Assembly: GCA_964526965.1 (NCBI GenBank)
Contig: CAZGML010000008.1
Location: 1 to 64,000 of the forward strand
From: UBA6265 sp964526965
GTDB lineage: Bacteria; Chloroflexota; Chloroflexia; Thermomicrobiales; UBA6265
Reading direction: 5' to 3'
Length of the DNA stretch: 64,000 bases
Shown here: positions 40,022 through 49,824 of the stretch, in pieces
Position numbering within the stretch: the first letter of the stretch is position 1
How the letters are laid out: each line of letters starts with the position of its first letter
Position numbers and translations under genes: made by a program
The notes under the pieces: generated by a model
Seen by the model: the letters and a program-made list of their open reading frames with translations, nothing else
What the model was told of the DNA's origin: nothing
Databases searched by the model: none

Positions 40022-43000
40022 TTGGACGATCACAAACACTTCGATCACCGGCGGCTGGAGCGCGTAAAGCGCTGGCTGCCCGAGCTGTATGCCTGGCGCA
40101 ATGCGAAAGTCGCACCAATCGAGAACTGGACCTTCACCAGCGCCGACGGCGAGGTTACTGAACTCAAACGAGGAGACGCGTGGCCGGAGGTTGATCCGCA
40201 TCGACCAGTCACCCTCACGGCCACAGCAACTGTGCCCGAAAGCTGGAAGGGGCAGCCGGTTGATATCCAGCTTTGGCTCGGTGGCGAAGGTTTCGTAAAA
40301 ATTGATCCCGGCTTTCAGGTGGGGCTCAATCCGTTCCATCACGATTGGCGTATCACCGATTCAGCCCAGGGTGGCGAGCAGTTCCACATCGAGGCCACGG
40401 TTGTGCCAAAAGGAATGTTCGGTACACACGTCCCCGCCCCTTCCATTGGACGGGCGCATGTCGCCATTCCGCACCAGGAAGTGCGTGCTCTCTACACAGA
40501 CCTCGAAGAGATCATCAACCTCGCCGAGCAGTTGAAAGAGCACCAGATTCTGCCGCACCTGCTCGATCTTGCGGATGAGGCATACAAGGCGATTTTCCCA
40601 TACTGGCCATCTCATACCGATACGGTGACCAATCGTTTGGTGAAAGGCGACCTCTCCGGCGGGCAGTTGTACGATATCGGGCTCGGCGATTATGGCCGAC
40701 CGGGCTACCGCGGCGAGCTGATGGTGGGCGACATCTGGCACATTCCATCTCCCGATGCAGAGATCGAGCCGTTGCCGAAACAGGCCCTGCATGCGTGCGA
40801 TACGGCCCGCGGCATTATCGCGGAGCGCCTGGCCGAATTGCGCGAGCTGTACCCGCCGGTTGGCAACATCATGCTGACAGGCCACGCGCATATCGACCTC
40901 GCATGGATGTGGCCGGTGGCGGAGACGCGCCGCAAACTGCAACGCACCTTCAGCACACAACTTTGGCTGATGGACAGGTACGATGACTTCATCTTCAACC
41001 AGAGTTCTGCACAGGCCTACAAATGGATTGAAGAGGACGATCCCGGGCTCTTCGAGCGAATTCAGCAGGCCGTTGCGGCTGGTCGTTGGGAGCCTGTTGG
41101 TGGTATGTGGGTTGAGCCGGATAGCCAGGTAACCGGAGGCGAGGCGTATGTGCGCCAGCTCTTCTATGGCCAGCGATACTTCGAGGAGAAGTTCGGACTG
41201 CGCAACTCTACTGCGTGGCTGCCGGATGTCTTTGGATTTAGCGCCGGAGTGCCGCAGATCCTCCTCGGTGCCGGCATCCAAAACTTCTTTACCATCAAGG
41301 TCACCTGGAGCGAGGTGAATACGTTCCCGTATGACCTGTTTGTCTGGGAAGGGCTGGACGGTAGCCGCGTACTCACTCACACCTTCAACAACCCGGTTAA
41401 TGGTTACAACGCCGAAATCGAACCGGAAGCAACACTTAAAACCTGGGAGAACTTCAGCGGCAAACGCCTGCATGACCAAACCATGCTCAGCTTCGGGTTC
41501 GGCGACGGCGGTGGCGGCCCCACCGAAGACATGCTGGAGAAGTACGACCGTATTAAGGACTATCCAGTCCTTCCCCGGTTGGAGATGGGCAAGTTGGAAG
41601 ATTTCTTCGCCAGCCTGCCTTCCGAAGGATTGCCGTTGTACGTGGGTGAACTCTACCTGGAACTTCACCGCGCGACGTTGACCACCCAGGCGCTGGTGAA
41701 AAAGCTGAATCGCGAAGGAGAGCACCGACTCGTTGAGGCCGAGAGCTTTGCCGCCCTCGCCGCCCGCGATGGCGCGGAGTATCCGCACGCTGATATCGAC
41801 AAAAATTGGCAGGACCTGCTGTACAACCAGTTCCACGACATCCTGCCGGGCAGCTCCATCAATGAGGTCTATCAGGATACCCATCCCCAGCTGCAGGGCG
41901 TTGTTGCGAACGCGACATCGATTCGCGATGAAGCGATCGCCGCCCGCGTGGGCCAGGGCACCGGTGCTTACGCGGTCACGAACCCGGGACTGGATGAACG
42001 ACCGCTCACCGCGCTCTTGCCGGCTGGCTCGAACGTAGGTGGACGGCACACCCAGCAGGTGGATGAAGGCGTGCTGATCCATAACGCCACTGAACTCCTC
42101 GGCCCGCTGGAGACACGGGTCATCTCTGCGGAAAGCGAATCAACGGGCTCCACCTCGTCCATCGAGTCCGTCTCAGCCAGCACAATGGGACTCTCGCGCA
42201 TTCTGGAGAACGCCCTGATTCGAGTCGAGATCGGCGCCGACGGCACGCTTCAAAGCGTGTTCGACAAGCAGGAGGAGCGCGAAACGCTCAAGGATCGCGG
42301 CAATCAACTCTGGGCATACAGCGACAAACCGCGCGCCTGGGATGCGTGGGATATCGATGAAACGTACGAGGCGATTGGCGAGGAAATCCTCGGAGTCGAG
42401 ACGATTGAGGTCATCGAGGAAGGTCCGATTCGCGCAGCAGTACGTGTCATACGAAGCTTTCGGAGCAGCACCATCATGCAAACGTACAGGCTGATGGCGG
42501 AGAGCACCCGTATCGACATCGAGACGGAAATCGACTGGCATGAACGGTTGACACTTGTACGCGCCCTCTTCCCGACCACCGTCCATACGCACGAAGCAAC
42601 GTACGAGACGATGTTTGGCGTGCACAAACGACCGACCCACCAGAATACCGTGTGGGATCGAGCCCGGTTCGAAGTCAGCGCCCACCGATTCGTCGATCTC
42701 TCCGAGCCGGATTACGGTGTAGCCCTCCTCAACGATGGCAAATATGGCCATAGCGCTGTTGATGGTGTGCTTGGCATGAGCCTCGTACGCGGGCCACTGT
42801 ATCCGGATCCGTTTGCAGATGAGGGCAACCATAAATTCACATACAGCTTCTTCCCGCACCAGGGGGACTGGATCGAGGCAGATGTGGCCGCAGAAGCACA
42901 CGCGCTGAATGCGCCGATGCTCGTAAGCACCGTGGCCGCGGAGGCAGAATCAACCGATCCGTTCGTCACGTTTGGTGGCACAAAACTCCGCCTCGGCACG

Positions 43001-43225
43001 GTCAAGCAGGCGCACGATCGCGCGGGCCTTGTGATGCGAGTGTACGAACCACACGGCACCCGCGGCGTTGCCGAAATGACTTTCGACAGGTCATTAAAGG
43101 CTGTTCATCGCACCAACCTGCTGGAAGAAGATGCAGACGGCGCAGAAATCAGCATAGATGGTGCTACTGCCAGCTTTGTAGTCCGACCGTTCGAGATCAT
43201 CACCGTCGTGGTTGAGTTCGAGTAG
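40022..43225 (+). CDS. Glycoside hydrolase family 38 alpha-mannosidase
   Basis: 1067 residues from a TTG at 40022, with GAGAGG 8 nt upstream. A TTG at 39995 has no site. The zinc motif HAHIDLAW places His288, His290 and Asp292. The nucleophile is Asp402 in WLPDVFGFSAGVPQ. The family stretches GGMWVEPDSQVTGGEAYVRQ and QDLLYNQFHDILPGSSINEV are present. The C-terminal half is the long beta-sandwich region (AENALIRVEIG-type stretches to the end). No signal peptide, so the enzyme is cytoplasmic and would process imported mannosides, consistent with the sugar ABC cassettes downstream. Confidence 0.96.
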   Translation: MDDHKHFDHRRLERVKRWLPELYAWRNAKVAPIENWTFTSADGEVTELKRGDAWPEVDPHRPVTLTATATVPESWKGQPVDIQLWLGGEGFVKIDPGFQVGLNPFHHDWRITDSAQGGEQFHIEATVVPKGMFGTHVPAPSIGRAHVAIPHQEVRALYTDLEEIINLAEQLKEHQILPHLLDLADEAYKAIFPYWPSHTDTVTNRLVKGDLSGGQLYDIGLGDYGRPGYRGELMVGDIWHIPSPDAEIEPLPKQALHACDTARGIIAERLAELRELYPPVGNIMLTGHAHIDLAWMWPVAETRRKLQRTFSTQLWLMDRYDDFIFNQSSAQAYKWIEEDDPGLFERIQQAVAAGRWEPVGGMWVEPDSQVTGGEAYVRQLFYGQRYFEEKFGLRNSTAWLPDVFGFSAGVPQILLGAGIQNFFTIKVTWSEVNTFPYDLFVWEGLDGSRVLTHTFNNPVNGYNAEIEPEATLKTWENFSGKRLHDQTMLSFGFGDGGGGPTEDMLEKYDRIKDYPVLPRLEMGKLEDFFASLPSEGLPLYVGELYLELHRATLTTQALVKKLNREGEHRLVEAESFAALAARDGAEYPHADIDKNWQDLLYNQFHDILPGSSINEVYQDTHPQLQGVVANATSIRDEAIAARVGQGTGAYAVTNPGLDERPLTALLPAGSNVGGRHTQQVDEGVLIHNATELLGPLETRVISAESESTGSTSSIESVSASTMGLSRILENALIRVEIGADGTLQSVFDKQEERETLKDRGNQLWAYSDKPRAWDAWDIDETYEAIGEEILGVETIEVIEEGPIRAAVRVIRSFRSSTIMQTYRLMAESTRIDIETEIDWHERLTLVRALFPTTVHTHEATYETMFGVHKRPTHQNTVWDRARFEVSAHRFVDLSEPDYGVALLNDGKYGHSAVDGVLGMSLVRGPLYPDPFADEGNHKFTYSFFPHQGDWIEADVAAEAHALNAPMLVSTVAAEAESTDPFVTFGGTKLRLGTVKQAHDRAGLVMRVYEPHGTRGVAEMTFDRSLKAVHRTNLLEEDADGAEISIDGATASFVVRPFEIITVVVEFE

Positions 43226-43256
43226 AGAGCTCGCTGCTGGCAAAGAGCGGCGCTGC

Positions 43257-43284
43257 AGGGGTCTCCCCATCCCGGGAGACCCCT
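43257..43284 (+). terminator. Terminator-like hairpin between alpha-mannosidase and recJ
   Basis: AGGGGTCTCCC (43257-43267) pairs with GGGAGACCCCT (43274-43284). The tail is GGTGGTTTGG, weakly T-rich, so termination may be partial. Confidence 0.5.
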
Positions 43285-43343
43285 GGTGGTTTGGTATGCT
43301 ACTAGCGGAAAGAAATCATGTTTGAAATGGACGTCCACTGCAC

Positions 43344-45077
43344 ATGCCCTTGAAAATTCTCCCTCGGCCGAGGCCGGTCTGGATCGAGCCGGAACCGATT
43401 CCGGAATCGTTTGACTGGAGCCAGCTCCATAGCCATCGATTGATTGCATCCCTGCTCTACCGGCGGGGATTTCAGACACCCCACGATGCCGCACGCATGC
43501 TCGATCGCAGCGATCCGACGAATCTCGACTACCGTGCCCTCCCGAATATCGAAGCAGCGCTCGACCGCACAATCGAGGCGATAAGGGCCAACGAGCACAT
43601 CGGTATCTTCGCTGACTACGATGCTGATGGCATCACCAGCGCGACCCTGCTCACGCGGGCGCTACGATCCGTCATGCCACACGACAACGTGAAGCCCTTC
43701 GTACCGGTCCGGGAAGATGGGTATGGCGTGAGCGACCGTGGCGTGCGCCTGCTTGCTGACGCTGGCTGCACGCTGATGATCGCAGTGGATACCGGCACCA
43801 ACGACACGGCAGTCATCAACCTTGCGAAGTCGTTGGGGATGGACGTGTTGGTGCTGGATCACCATGAAGTGAGTTCGAACCCGGCGGAATGCATCATCGT
43901 AAATCCCAAGCTGGATCCCGAAAACTCCTTCCCCGAACTGGTCGGCGTTGGCGTCGCCTGGTTCTTCGCGATGGGTCTACTCGATGCCGGCTACGATATC
44001 ACCCGGCTCGATGGCGGCGATGTCACCGCAATGCTGGATCTCGTCGCGATCGGCACTGTGGCAGATGTCGGGAAACTCCAGGGCGCAAACCGGATGCTGG
44101 TCGCCCACGGACTGGCTCGACTTCATCGTAGTGAGCGGCCCGGCGTACGAGCTCTGGCACGCTTCAGCAATATTCCCCAGCACTCCGTAACGGCCGAGGA
44201 CATCTCGTTCCGGCTTGGTCCGCGGCTGAATGCAACCGGGCGCGTAGCATCTCCGGACAAGGCATTGAAGATGATGCTGGCCGATGATGACGCCACCGCC
44301 AACCGATACGGTCATTTCGTAGAACAGTGCAATACGAACCGCAAGGCGCAGACAGATCACATCATGCGCGAGGTGGCTCAGAAAATCCTGCATACGCCCG
44401 GTTGGGAGACCTTGCCGATTATTGCGCTTTACGGAGAAAACTGGAGCACCGGGCTGGTTGGGCCTATCGCCAGCAAGATCACTGAGCGGCTCGGCGTGCC
44501 TGCCATTGTTATGCAGCAGCAGGGCGATCTGCTCACCGGATCCGGACGATCCGTGCACGGTGTGAACCTGCTCAACATCATTTCAGAGGCGGATTCACTC
44601 CTCACCCGTTACGGCGGACACGCCGGTGCTGGTGGCGTGACCCTGCCAGTTTCGAACTATCACGACTTCGTGGAAGCCATCACGGCGGCAGCGGGTCGGC
44701 CGGGGTTGGGCTTACCGCAGGAACCCATGGTGAAGCTGGATGCATGGTTGCCAGAGCAGGCGTTCAGGCTCTCGATCATGGATGATCTGCAAGAAATGGA
44801 ACCGTTCGGGATGGGCAACGAGACGCCTGTCTTCGGGGTTCCAAAAGCCCGGCTCCTGTACGTGAACACCATGGGCAAGGATCGCTCGCACCTGAAGCTC
44901 ACCCTGGGCACACCAGGGCGGGAGCTGCAGGCAATTATGTGGGGTGGTGCTCACCGGTCGAGTGAACTCGCCGGCGCAACGCACGTGGATGTTTGCGGCA
45001 AATTGAGTGTGAACACGTTCCAGGGCAAGAAGAGCCTGCAACTATTCATGGAGGATTTTCGGGTTTCGGAATCGTAA
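43344..45077 (+). CDS. recJ: Single-stranded-DNA-specific exonuclease RecJ
   Basis: 577 residues. 5'-3' exonuclease in mismatch repair and RecF-type recombination. The DHH phosphoesterase motifs are IGIFADYDADGITSATLLTR and LVLDHHEVSSNP, and the DHHA1 domain motif is RYGGHAGAGGVTLPVSN. The C-terminal OB-like domain covers about 455-577 (LKLTLGTPGRELQAIMWGGA). Length is standard. The start MPLKILPRPRPVWIEPEPIP fits the family. Bounded by a hairpin on each side, so probably monocistronic. Confidence 0.97.
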   Translation: MPLKILPRPRPVWIEPEPIPESFDWSQLHSHRLIASLLYRRGFQTPHDAARMLDRSDPTNLDYRALPNIEAALDRTIEAIRANEHIGIFADYDADGITSATLLTRALRSVMPHDNVKPFVPVREDGYGVSDRGVRLLADAGCTLMIAVDTGTNDTAVINLAKSLGMDVLVLDHHEVSSNPAECIIVNPKLDPENSFPELVGVGVAWFFAMGLLDAGYDITRLDGGDVTAMLDLVAIGTVADVGKLQGANRMLVAHGLARLHRSERPGVRALARFSNIPQHSVTAEDISFRLGPRLNATGRVASPDKALKMMLADDDATANRYGHFVEQCNTNRKAQTDHIMREVAQKILHTPGWETLPIIALYGENWSTGLVGPIASKITERLGVPAIVMQQQGDLLTGSGRSVHGVNLLNIISEADSLLTRYGGHAGAGGVTLPVSNYHDFVEAITAAAGRPGLGLPQEPMVKLDAWLPEQAFRLSIMDDLQEMEPFGMGNETPVFGVPKARLLYVNTMGKDRSHLKLTLGTPGRELQAIMWGGAHRSSELAGATHVDVCGKLSVNTFQGKKSLQLFMEDFRVSES

Positions 45078-45105
45078 AACCCGGCTCGTTGTAACAAGCC
45101 GGGTT
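45078..45105. terminator. Bidirectional terminator between recJ and sugar ABC cassette A
   Basis: AACCCGGCT (45078-45086) pairs with AGCCGGGTT (45097-45105). On the minus strand the stem runs into TTTTACG, so it serves cassette A; on the plus strand it immediately follows the recJ stop. Confidence 0.7.
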
Positions 45106-45145
45106 GCCAGGGAGATAATCCCGGTCCTACGAAGTCAATTTCGTG

Positions 45146-46063
45146 TTATCCCTTGACGGCGCCGGCGGTCATACCAGAAACGATTCGCTTCTGCACCAGC
45201 ATCACACCGATAAGCAGCGGAATCGTTACCACCACTGCAGCAGCCATGCGTGTGCCGAACGGCACCTCGAACTGCGTGTTGCCAGTGAAGTCGGCAATTG
45301 CAACCTGCACCGTTTTCGCTTTTTCACTGATGGTGAATGTGCGAGCGTACAAGAACTCGGACCACGCCTCGATAAACGCCAGCAGGCCAGTCGTCACCAT
45401 GCCAGGAATCGCCAGCGGGATCAGAATCTGCCGCAGCGCAACCATCTGGGTGGCGCCATCGACCAGCGCGGCCTGCTCCAGGTCGGGTGGCATGGCGCGG
45501 AAGAAATTGGCCAGCACCCAAACCGTAAACGGCAGGGCGAAGCTCATGTAAATCACCACGAGCCCCCACAGCGTGTCGTACGCGTTAAAGTTACGCATCA
45601 TCTGGAAGAGCGAGCCGATGATGGCGATACCCGGGAACATCGTCATGCTCAGGATGGTGTACAGGAAGAACGTGCGCCCGCGGAACTGTAACCGCGCCAT
45701 GGCATAGGCCGTGAGCGTACCGAACACGAGCGACAGAATCACCACGGACGTGGAGATGATTGCCGAGTTCGCCAACGCCCGAACAAACGAGGCGTCGGTC
45801 AACACTGTGCGGTAGTTCTCCAGTGTCGGATCCATAGGCCAGAACGTCGGGTTCGAGCGGATGATTTCGTTATTCGTTTTCAGGCTGGATACGATAGCCC
45901 AGTAAAACGGGAAGAGCGTATACACCAGAATCACGAGAATGAGCAGCAGGAACCCAACCCTGCCGATGATCGGTATAACGCCGCTTCTTCTTGAAGACCC
46001 GGCACTGCCGGTAGCTCGAAGGCGATCAAGTTCTTCAGGGGAGATTTTGAGGTGCGACGCCAT
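45146..46063 (-). CDS. Carbohydrate ABC transporter permease, MalG type (cassette A)
   Basis: 305 residues from the ATG at 46063, with GGAGGAG 7 nt upstream. Six membrane helices are preceded by a charged N-terminus. The EAA loop that contacts the ATPase reads LEQAALVDGATQMVALRQIL. The C-terminus ends in the MalG-type IVSGMTAGAVKG. It follows the partner permease with a 1-nt gap. Inner-membrane subunit of a CUT1-type sugar importer; no ATPase gene is in the cassette. Confidence 0.94.
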   Translation of the reverse strand: MASHLKISPEELDRLRATGSAGSSRRSGVIPIIGRVGFLLLILVILVYTLFPFYWAIVSSLKTNNEIIRSNPTFWPMDPTLENYRTVLTDASFVRALANSAIISTSVVILSLVFGTLTAYAMARLQFRGRTFFLYTILSMTMFPGIAIIGSLFQMMRNFNAYDTLWGLVVIYMSFALPFTVWVLANFFRAMPPDLEQAALVDGATQMVALRQILIPLAIPGMVTTGLLAFIEAWSEFLYARTFTISEKAKTVQVAIADFTGNTQFEVPFGTRMAAAVVVTIPLLIGVMLVQKRIVSGMTAGAVKG

Positions 46064-46064
46064 C

Positions 46065-47012
46065 CTACTGCTCCTCCACTTTGATAACGCGCGTGTATCC
46101 AACAACCATGAGCGCGATACAAATAAAGATCACGACGGATACGGCTGATCCGAACCCAAGGCGTTGTTTGGCCATGAGCTCCTGGTGGGCAAACACAGAT
46201 ACAGACATCGTACTGGTGTTATATCCGTTCATCACGTAAATCATGTCGAACACGCGGAACGAGGCCATTGTGCGGAAGATGAGCGCAACCAGCAGCGCCG
46301 GCTTAAGGAGCGGCAGCGTTATTTGCCAGAACTGTTGCCATTTGCTGGCTCCATCTACCGTCGATGCTTCATACACGTCGTCCGGTATCACCTGGAGGCC
46401 AGCGAGAATAAGCAGCGCCATAAATGGCGTCGTTTTCCACACGTCGACCATCACCACCGAGAAGAGAGCGGTGGATGGGTTACCTACCCAGTCGAATAGC
46501 AGGAACTGGGAGAAGCCAAGATCAATGAGGATGTTGTTGATAATGCCGTAGTTATCGTGGAACATCCACGACCACAGCAGCGAACTCACCACCGTTGGGA
46601 TCGCCCACGGTACCAGCATGGATGTACGCACCAAACCTCGCCCCTTAAAGTTGGAGTGAATGGTGAGCGCCACGATCATGCCGAGAATGGTCTCCAGCCC
46701 GACCGATGAAACGGTGAAAATGATGGTATTCCACAATGATGTGAGGAATGTATCGTTGCTGAGCAGGTCCTCGTAATTTTCAGTACCGATATAGCGCCAA
46801 CGATCCGGTCGGCTTGAACGATAGTTGGTGAAGCTCAGCCGAACTGATTCAGCCAGCGGATAGATGGCAATACCCAGAACGACCAGGACCGTCGGCAGGA
46901 TTAGTAACCACCCGAGGCGTTCCTGGTTTCTTCCCGCTTTGGTGGGCGGTGCCGAAAATTTGGAAACCTTGGGCGGAGGCATACGATCCATGAATCCATC
47001 GCCAGAGGCCAT
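46065..47012 (-). CDS. Carbohydrate ABC transporter permease, MalF type (cassette A)
   Basis: 315 residues from the ATG at 47012 (GGGGGAGAG directly upstream). The cytoplasmic N-terminus is Pro/Lys-rich, followed by six helices. The EAA loop reads YEASTVDGASKWQQFWQITL. It pairs with the MalG-type permease to form the translocation pore. The gene follows the solute-binding protein gene after about 112 nt. Confidence 0.94.
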   Translation of the reverse strand: MASGDGFMDRMPPPKVSKFSAPPTKAGRNQERLGWLLILPTVLVVLGIAIYPLAESVRLSFTNYRSSRPDRWRYIGTENYEDLLSNDTFLTSLWNTIIFTVSSVGLETILGMIVALTIHSNFKGRGLVRTSMLVPWAIPTVVSSLLWSWMFHDNYGIINNILIDLGFSQFLLFDWVGNPSTALFSVVMVDVWKTTPFMALLILAGLQVIPDDVYEASTVDGASKWQQFWQITLPLLKPALLVALIFRTMASFRVFDMIYVMNGYNTSTMSVSVFAHQELMAKQRLGFGSAVSVVIFICIALMVVGYTRVIKVEEQ

Positions 47013-47124
47013 CTCTCCCCCTTCTGGAAATTTCGGAACACGCGGCCCCGAGAGCCGCCTGAGCGACTCAACGGGGCCACATCCTCTGCGAACTTACAAG
47101 CCTACTTTCGCATAAGCACAGTGC

Positions 47125-48573
47125 CTATACGTCCTGCATGATGCTGTCGAGCTCTTCAGCAAGACTGTCCATCGCGCCAGAGACATCATCCTGCTGACCG
47201 CTCAGCAGTTCGTTGACGGTTGTGAAGATCGCAACGGAAGCGTCGTTGTAAAGGTCGGCCGTAACAAGAGACGGTCGGGCAACAGAGCCGCCTTCGAAGA
47301 TCGGGAAGAAGTCTGCCTGGTATGGGTTGGCAGCAATCACGTCTTCGTCGTCGTACACCTCGACCACGGTCGGGTTGAGGGAGCGCTCGATGGCGCGGGC
47401 CTTCTGAACCTCGAAGGAGCTCATGTACTTGGCGAACACTTCCGCAGCCTCGATGTTCTGACTGTACTTGGAGACCATCATGTTCCAGCCACCGAGGGTT
47501 GCGGCGTTGTCTGCACCTTCGCCTTCGCCCTTCGGAAGGAGGCCGACGCTGAACTGATCTTGCAGTTCGCTGTCATCTGCCTGGCTGATTGCGTACACAT
47601 ATGGCCAGTTGCGGTGGAAGGCGGCATTACCACCTTGCCAGACGCCGCGGGAATCCTCTTCCATGTAGCTGGTAACGGCACTTGGTGCGATTCCATCTAC
47701 CCAGCCCATGGCCTGCTCGATAGCGGCCTTGGCTTCGTCGCTATTGGCAGTGACGGTGCCATCTTCCTCAATGAACGTTCCACCGCCATTGGAGTAGACC
47801 CATTCAAGAGCGTTACAGGTGAGACCTTCGTACGCGGCGCCCTGGAAGGTGAAGCCTACGAACGAATCGTTGCCATCACCTCGCTCGGCTTCCTGGATCG
47901 CAGCAGCAGCTTCCTCGAGCTCTGTCCAGGTTGTCGGTGCTTCGAGACCGTGCGCTTCGAGGAGATCGGTACGGGTGTACAGCATGCCGGCATCGGTGTA
48001 GTTCGGGATCGACACGAGTGTGTCGCCGATGCGGTTGTTGCTCAGAATACGATCGAAGAAGGTGGAACCAGCTTCGGCCAACTCTTCAGCGGCCTGGCTA
48101 AGGTCATGGGCGTGAACGGCGAGAATACCTGGCCAAATCACGTCCACTGTGAAGACGTCAAAATCGGTTGCCTGTGCGTTCAGGGTCTGCGTGTAGTAGG
48201 TCAGCCGGTCAGTGGCGGACTCTGCACCCTGAATGTAGTTGACGACGGCGCCGGTGTGCTCGGCGAAGAAATCACAGCAGGCCTGGTCGAACGGGCGACC
48301 CGGTCCATCTGAACTCAACACAACGTTGAGCTCTACGCCACTGAAGTCTGCTTCCAGCCATTCCGGCTTGGTGAGACTCCAGCCGGCGGCCCGCTCCTCT
48401 GGAGTTGCGCTTTGGGCACCAACACGGCTGAAATTAAGGATGCTGCCCATGAGGACACCCGAGAGGCCCAGGGCGGAACCACGGCGGATGAGATCACGAC
48501 GGCTTGCTCGCCCATACATTGCATCCTGCATGAGCTTGTTCACGGCATTTGGGACAAGGATATCCTTCGACAT
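47125..48573 (-). CDS. Tat-exported sugar-binding protein (cassette A)
   Basis: 482 residues from the ATG at 48573 (TTGGAGG upstream); the reading to 48639 is not needed. A hydrophilic lead of about 20 residues (SKDILVPNAVNKLMQDAMYG) precedes a twin-arginine signal (SRRDLIRRGSALGLSG), with a likely cleavage after VGAQS. The mature part is a periplasmic-binding-protein-like group 1 fold (TYYTQTLNAQATDFDVFTVD, IPNYTDAGMLYTRTDLLEAH, WTELEEAAAAIQ). No lipobox Cys follows the signal, so it may remain anchored by its signal helix or be free. Ligand probably an oligosaccharide. Confidence 0.93.
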   Translation of the reverse strand: MSKDILVPNAVNKLMQDAMYGRASRRDLIRRGSALGLSGVLMGSILNFSRVGAQSATPEERAAGWSLTKPEWLEADFSGVELNVVLSSDGPGRPFDQACCDFFAEHTGAVVNYIQGAESATDRLTYYTQTLNAQATDFDVFTVDVIWPGILAVHAHDLSQAAEELAEAGSTFFDRILSNNRIGDTLVSIPNYTDAGMLYTRTDLLEAHGLEAPTTWTELEEAAAAIQEAERGDGNDSFVGFTFQGAAYEGLTCNALEWVYSNGGGTFIEEDGTVTANSDEAKAAIEQAMGWVDGIAPSAVTSYMEEDSRGVWQGGNAAFHRNWPYVYAISQADDSELQDQFSVGLLPKGEGEGADNAATLGGWNMMVSKYSQNIEAAEVFAKYMSSFEVQKARAIERSLNPTVVEVYDDEDVIAANPYQADFFPIFEGGSVARPSLVTADLYNDASVAIFTTVNELLSGQQDDVSGAMDSLAEELDSIMQDV

Positions 48574-48903
48574 TGATTCCTCCAACCTGCTTGCTTGCCC
48601 GATCTCTCCAGCCACCTCCATAGATGAACCGACGTTCATGAGACAGGCAAAATTCTTGATCTGTAACCACCGGGGTCAATCACCCGGCTATGAGCGTGTC
48701 ATAAGCATGCCCTCTTGGATGCCCGATCGTCAAGTGCATTGTATTTATTCGATCTGTATGCAGAAAAACGGGCTTTTTGACCTGCTTTTACGTTAACAAT
48801 TTGAGGAAGAAGCGTCGGCAGGGTAATTGCAACAGCGCATTTAAAGACAGCCGGAGTACACTTCGTGCACAGAAGGTGCCAATCGCTACAAAAGGAGTGT
48901 TGC
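48574..48903. promoter_or_regulatory. 330-bp divergent control region of the two sugar cassettes
   Basis: No gene. It must hold the promoters of both divergent cassettes. The clearest structure is a perfect inverted repeat ATGAAC-CGAC-GTTCAT at 48624-48639, about 50 nt upstream of the cassette A start, a possible operator. A GTTAAC palindrome lies at about 48794. A possible minus-strand -10 (TACAAT, 48743-48738) is present without a good -35. No LacI-type regulator gene is adjacent. Confidence 0.4.
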
Positions 48904-49824
48904 ATGCAGCAAACAGTTCCCGTTGGATCCGACTGGTCCGACTCCCACCCTCCGCAAAAACGGCGGGGGGTTTTGTGGTGGCTACGCAAATACAAACTTG
49001 AAATAGCGATGGTCCTGCCGTTCACGGCATACATCCTTTATTTCATGCTCACGCCTGTAGTGCAATCCATCTGGTACAGCTTCGTGGAGGAAGGCACCAG
49101 GACCCTCACGCTGGATAATTACCGGGATGTCATTAACCAGAGCACGTTTAATGATGCGTTTACCAACACGCTCGGTATCACAGCTATCGGTGTGTCGCTG
49201 GAGATGCTGTTGGGTATGGGCATCGCGGTCATGCTCTCGCGCCAGTTTCGTGGCCGTGGGATATTCCGCACCATCGTGCTCCTCCCGCTCGGCGTGCCGA
49301 CACTGGTGGCTGGTGCTGCCATGCTCTACTTCGTCGGTTTCAATGGCTACCTCAACCGGATCCTGATCGACTTGAATATTATTGACATGCCCATCTACTG
49401 GCAGGAATCAGGATGGAAGGGCATGCTCAGCATCGCATTGGCAGACGTCTGGAAAGCGTTACCGCTTGTTGTACTGATACTGCTAGCCGGCCTGGAAGGT
49501 ATTCCGGAGGATGTATATGAAGCCGCCGGAATCGATGGCGCCAACGGTTGGCAAAAATTCATTCACCACACCCTGCCATTGCTCATGCCGTCAATTACGA
49601 TGGCCCTGATCCTTCGGTCTATTGACGCATTCCGCATCTTCGATATCGCCATGGTTCTCGCTGGTCAAAGTGTGCCGGTGATGAGCTCTTTCGTTTACTT
49701 CGAATACGCAGCGAGAAATATCAATGTCGCCTCGGCGGCAGCGGTGATCTTGCTACTCATGATCGCGGTGTGGGTGATCCTGTACATGTTCCTCGTTGAA
49801 CGCCGTTCGGAGGTGGATCGATGA
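48904..49824 (+). CDS. Carbohydrate ABC transporter permease, MalF/UgpA type (cassette B)
   Basis: 306 residues from the ATG at 48904 (AAAAGGAG upstream). A basic N-terminus (PPQKRRGVLWWLRKYKLEI) is followed by six helices. The EAA loop is YEAAGIDGANGWQKFIHHTL. First gene of cassette B, transcribed away from cassette A. Its end overlaps the next permease by 4 nt (ATGA). Confidence 0.94.
   Translation: MQQTVPVGSDWSDSHPPQKRRGVLWWLRKYKLEIAMVLPFTAYILYFMLTPVVQSIWYSFVEEGTRTLTLDNYRDVINQSTFNDAFTNTLGITAIGVSLEMLLGMGIAVMLSRQFRGRGIFRTIVLLPLGVPTLVAGAAMLYFVGFNGYLNRILIDLNIIDMPIYWQESGWKGMLSIALADVWKALPLVVLILLAGLEGIPEDVYEAAGIDGANGWQKFIHHTLPLLMPSITMALILRSIDAFRIFDIAMVLAGQSVPVMSSFVYFEYAARNINVASAAAVILLLMIAVWVILYMFLVERRSEVDR

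Noticed and set aside
40361..42082. 573-codon open frame antisense to the alpha-mannosidase
   Set aside because: The sense strand encodes a complete GH38 enzyme with all motifs; the antisense frame has no recognisable domain or ribosome site.
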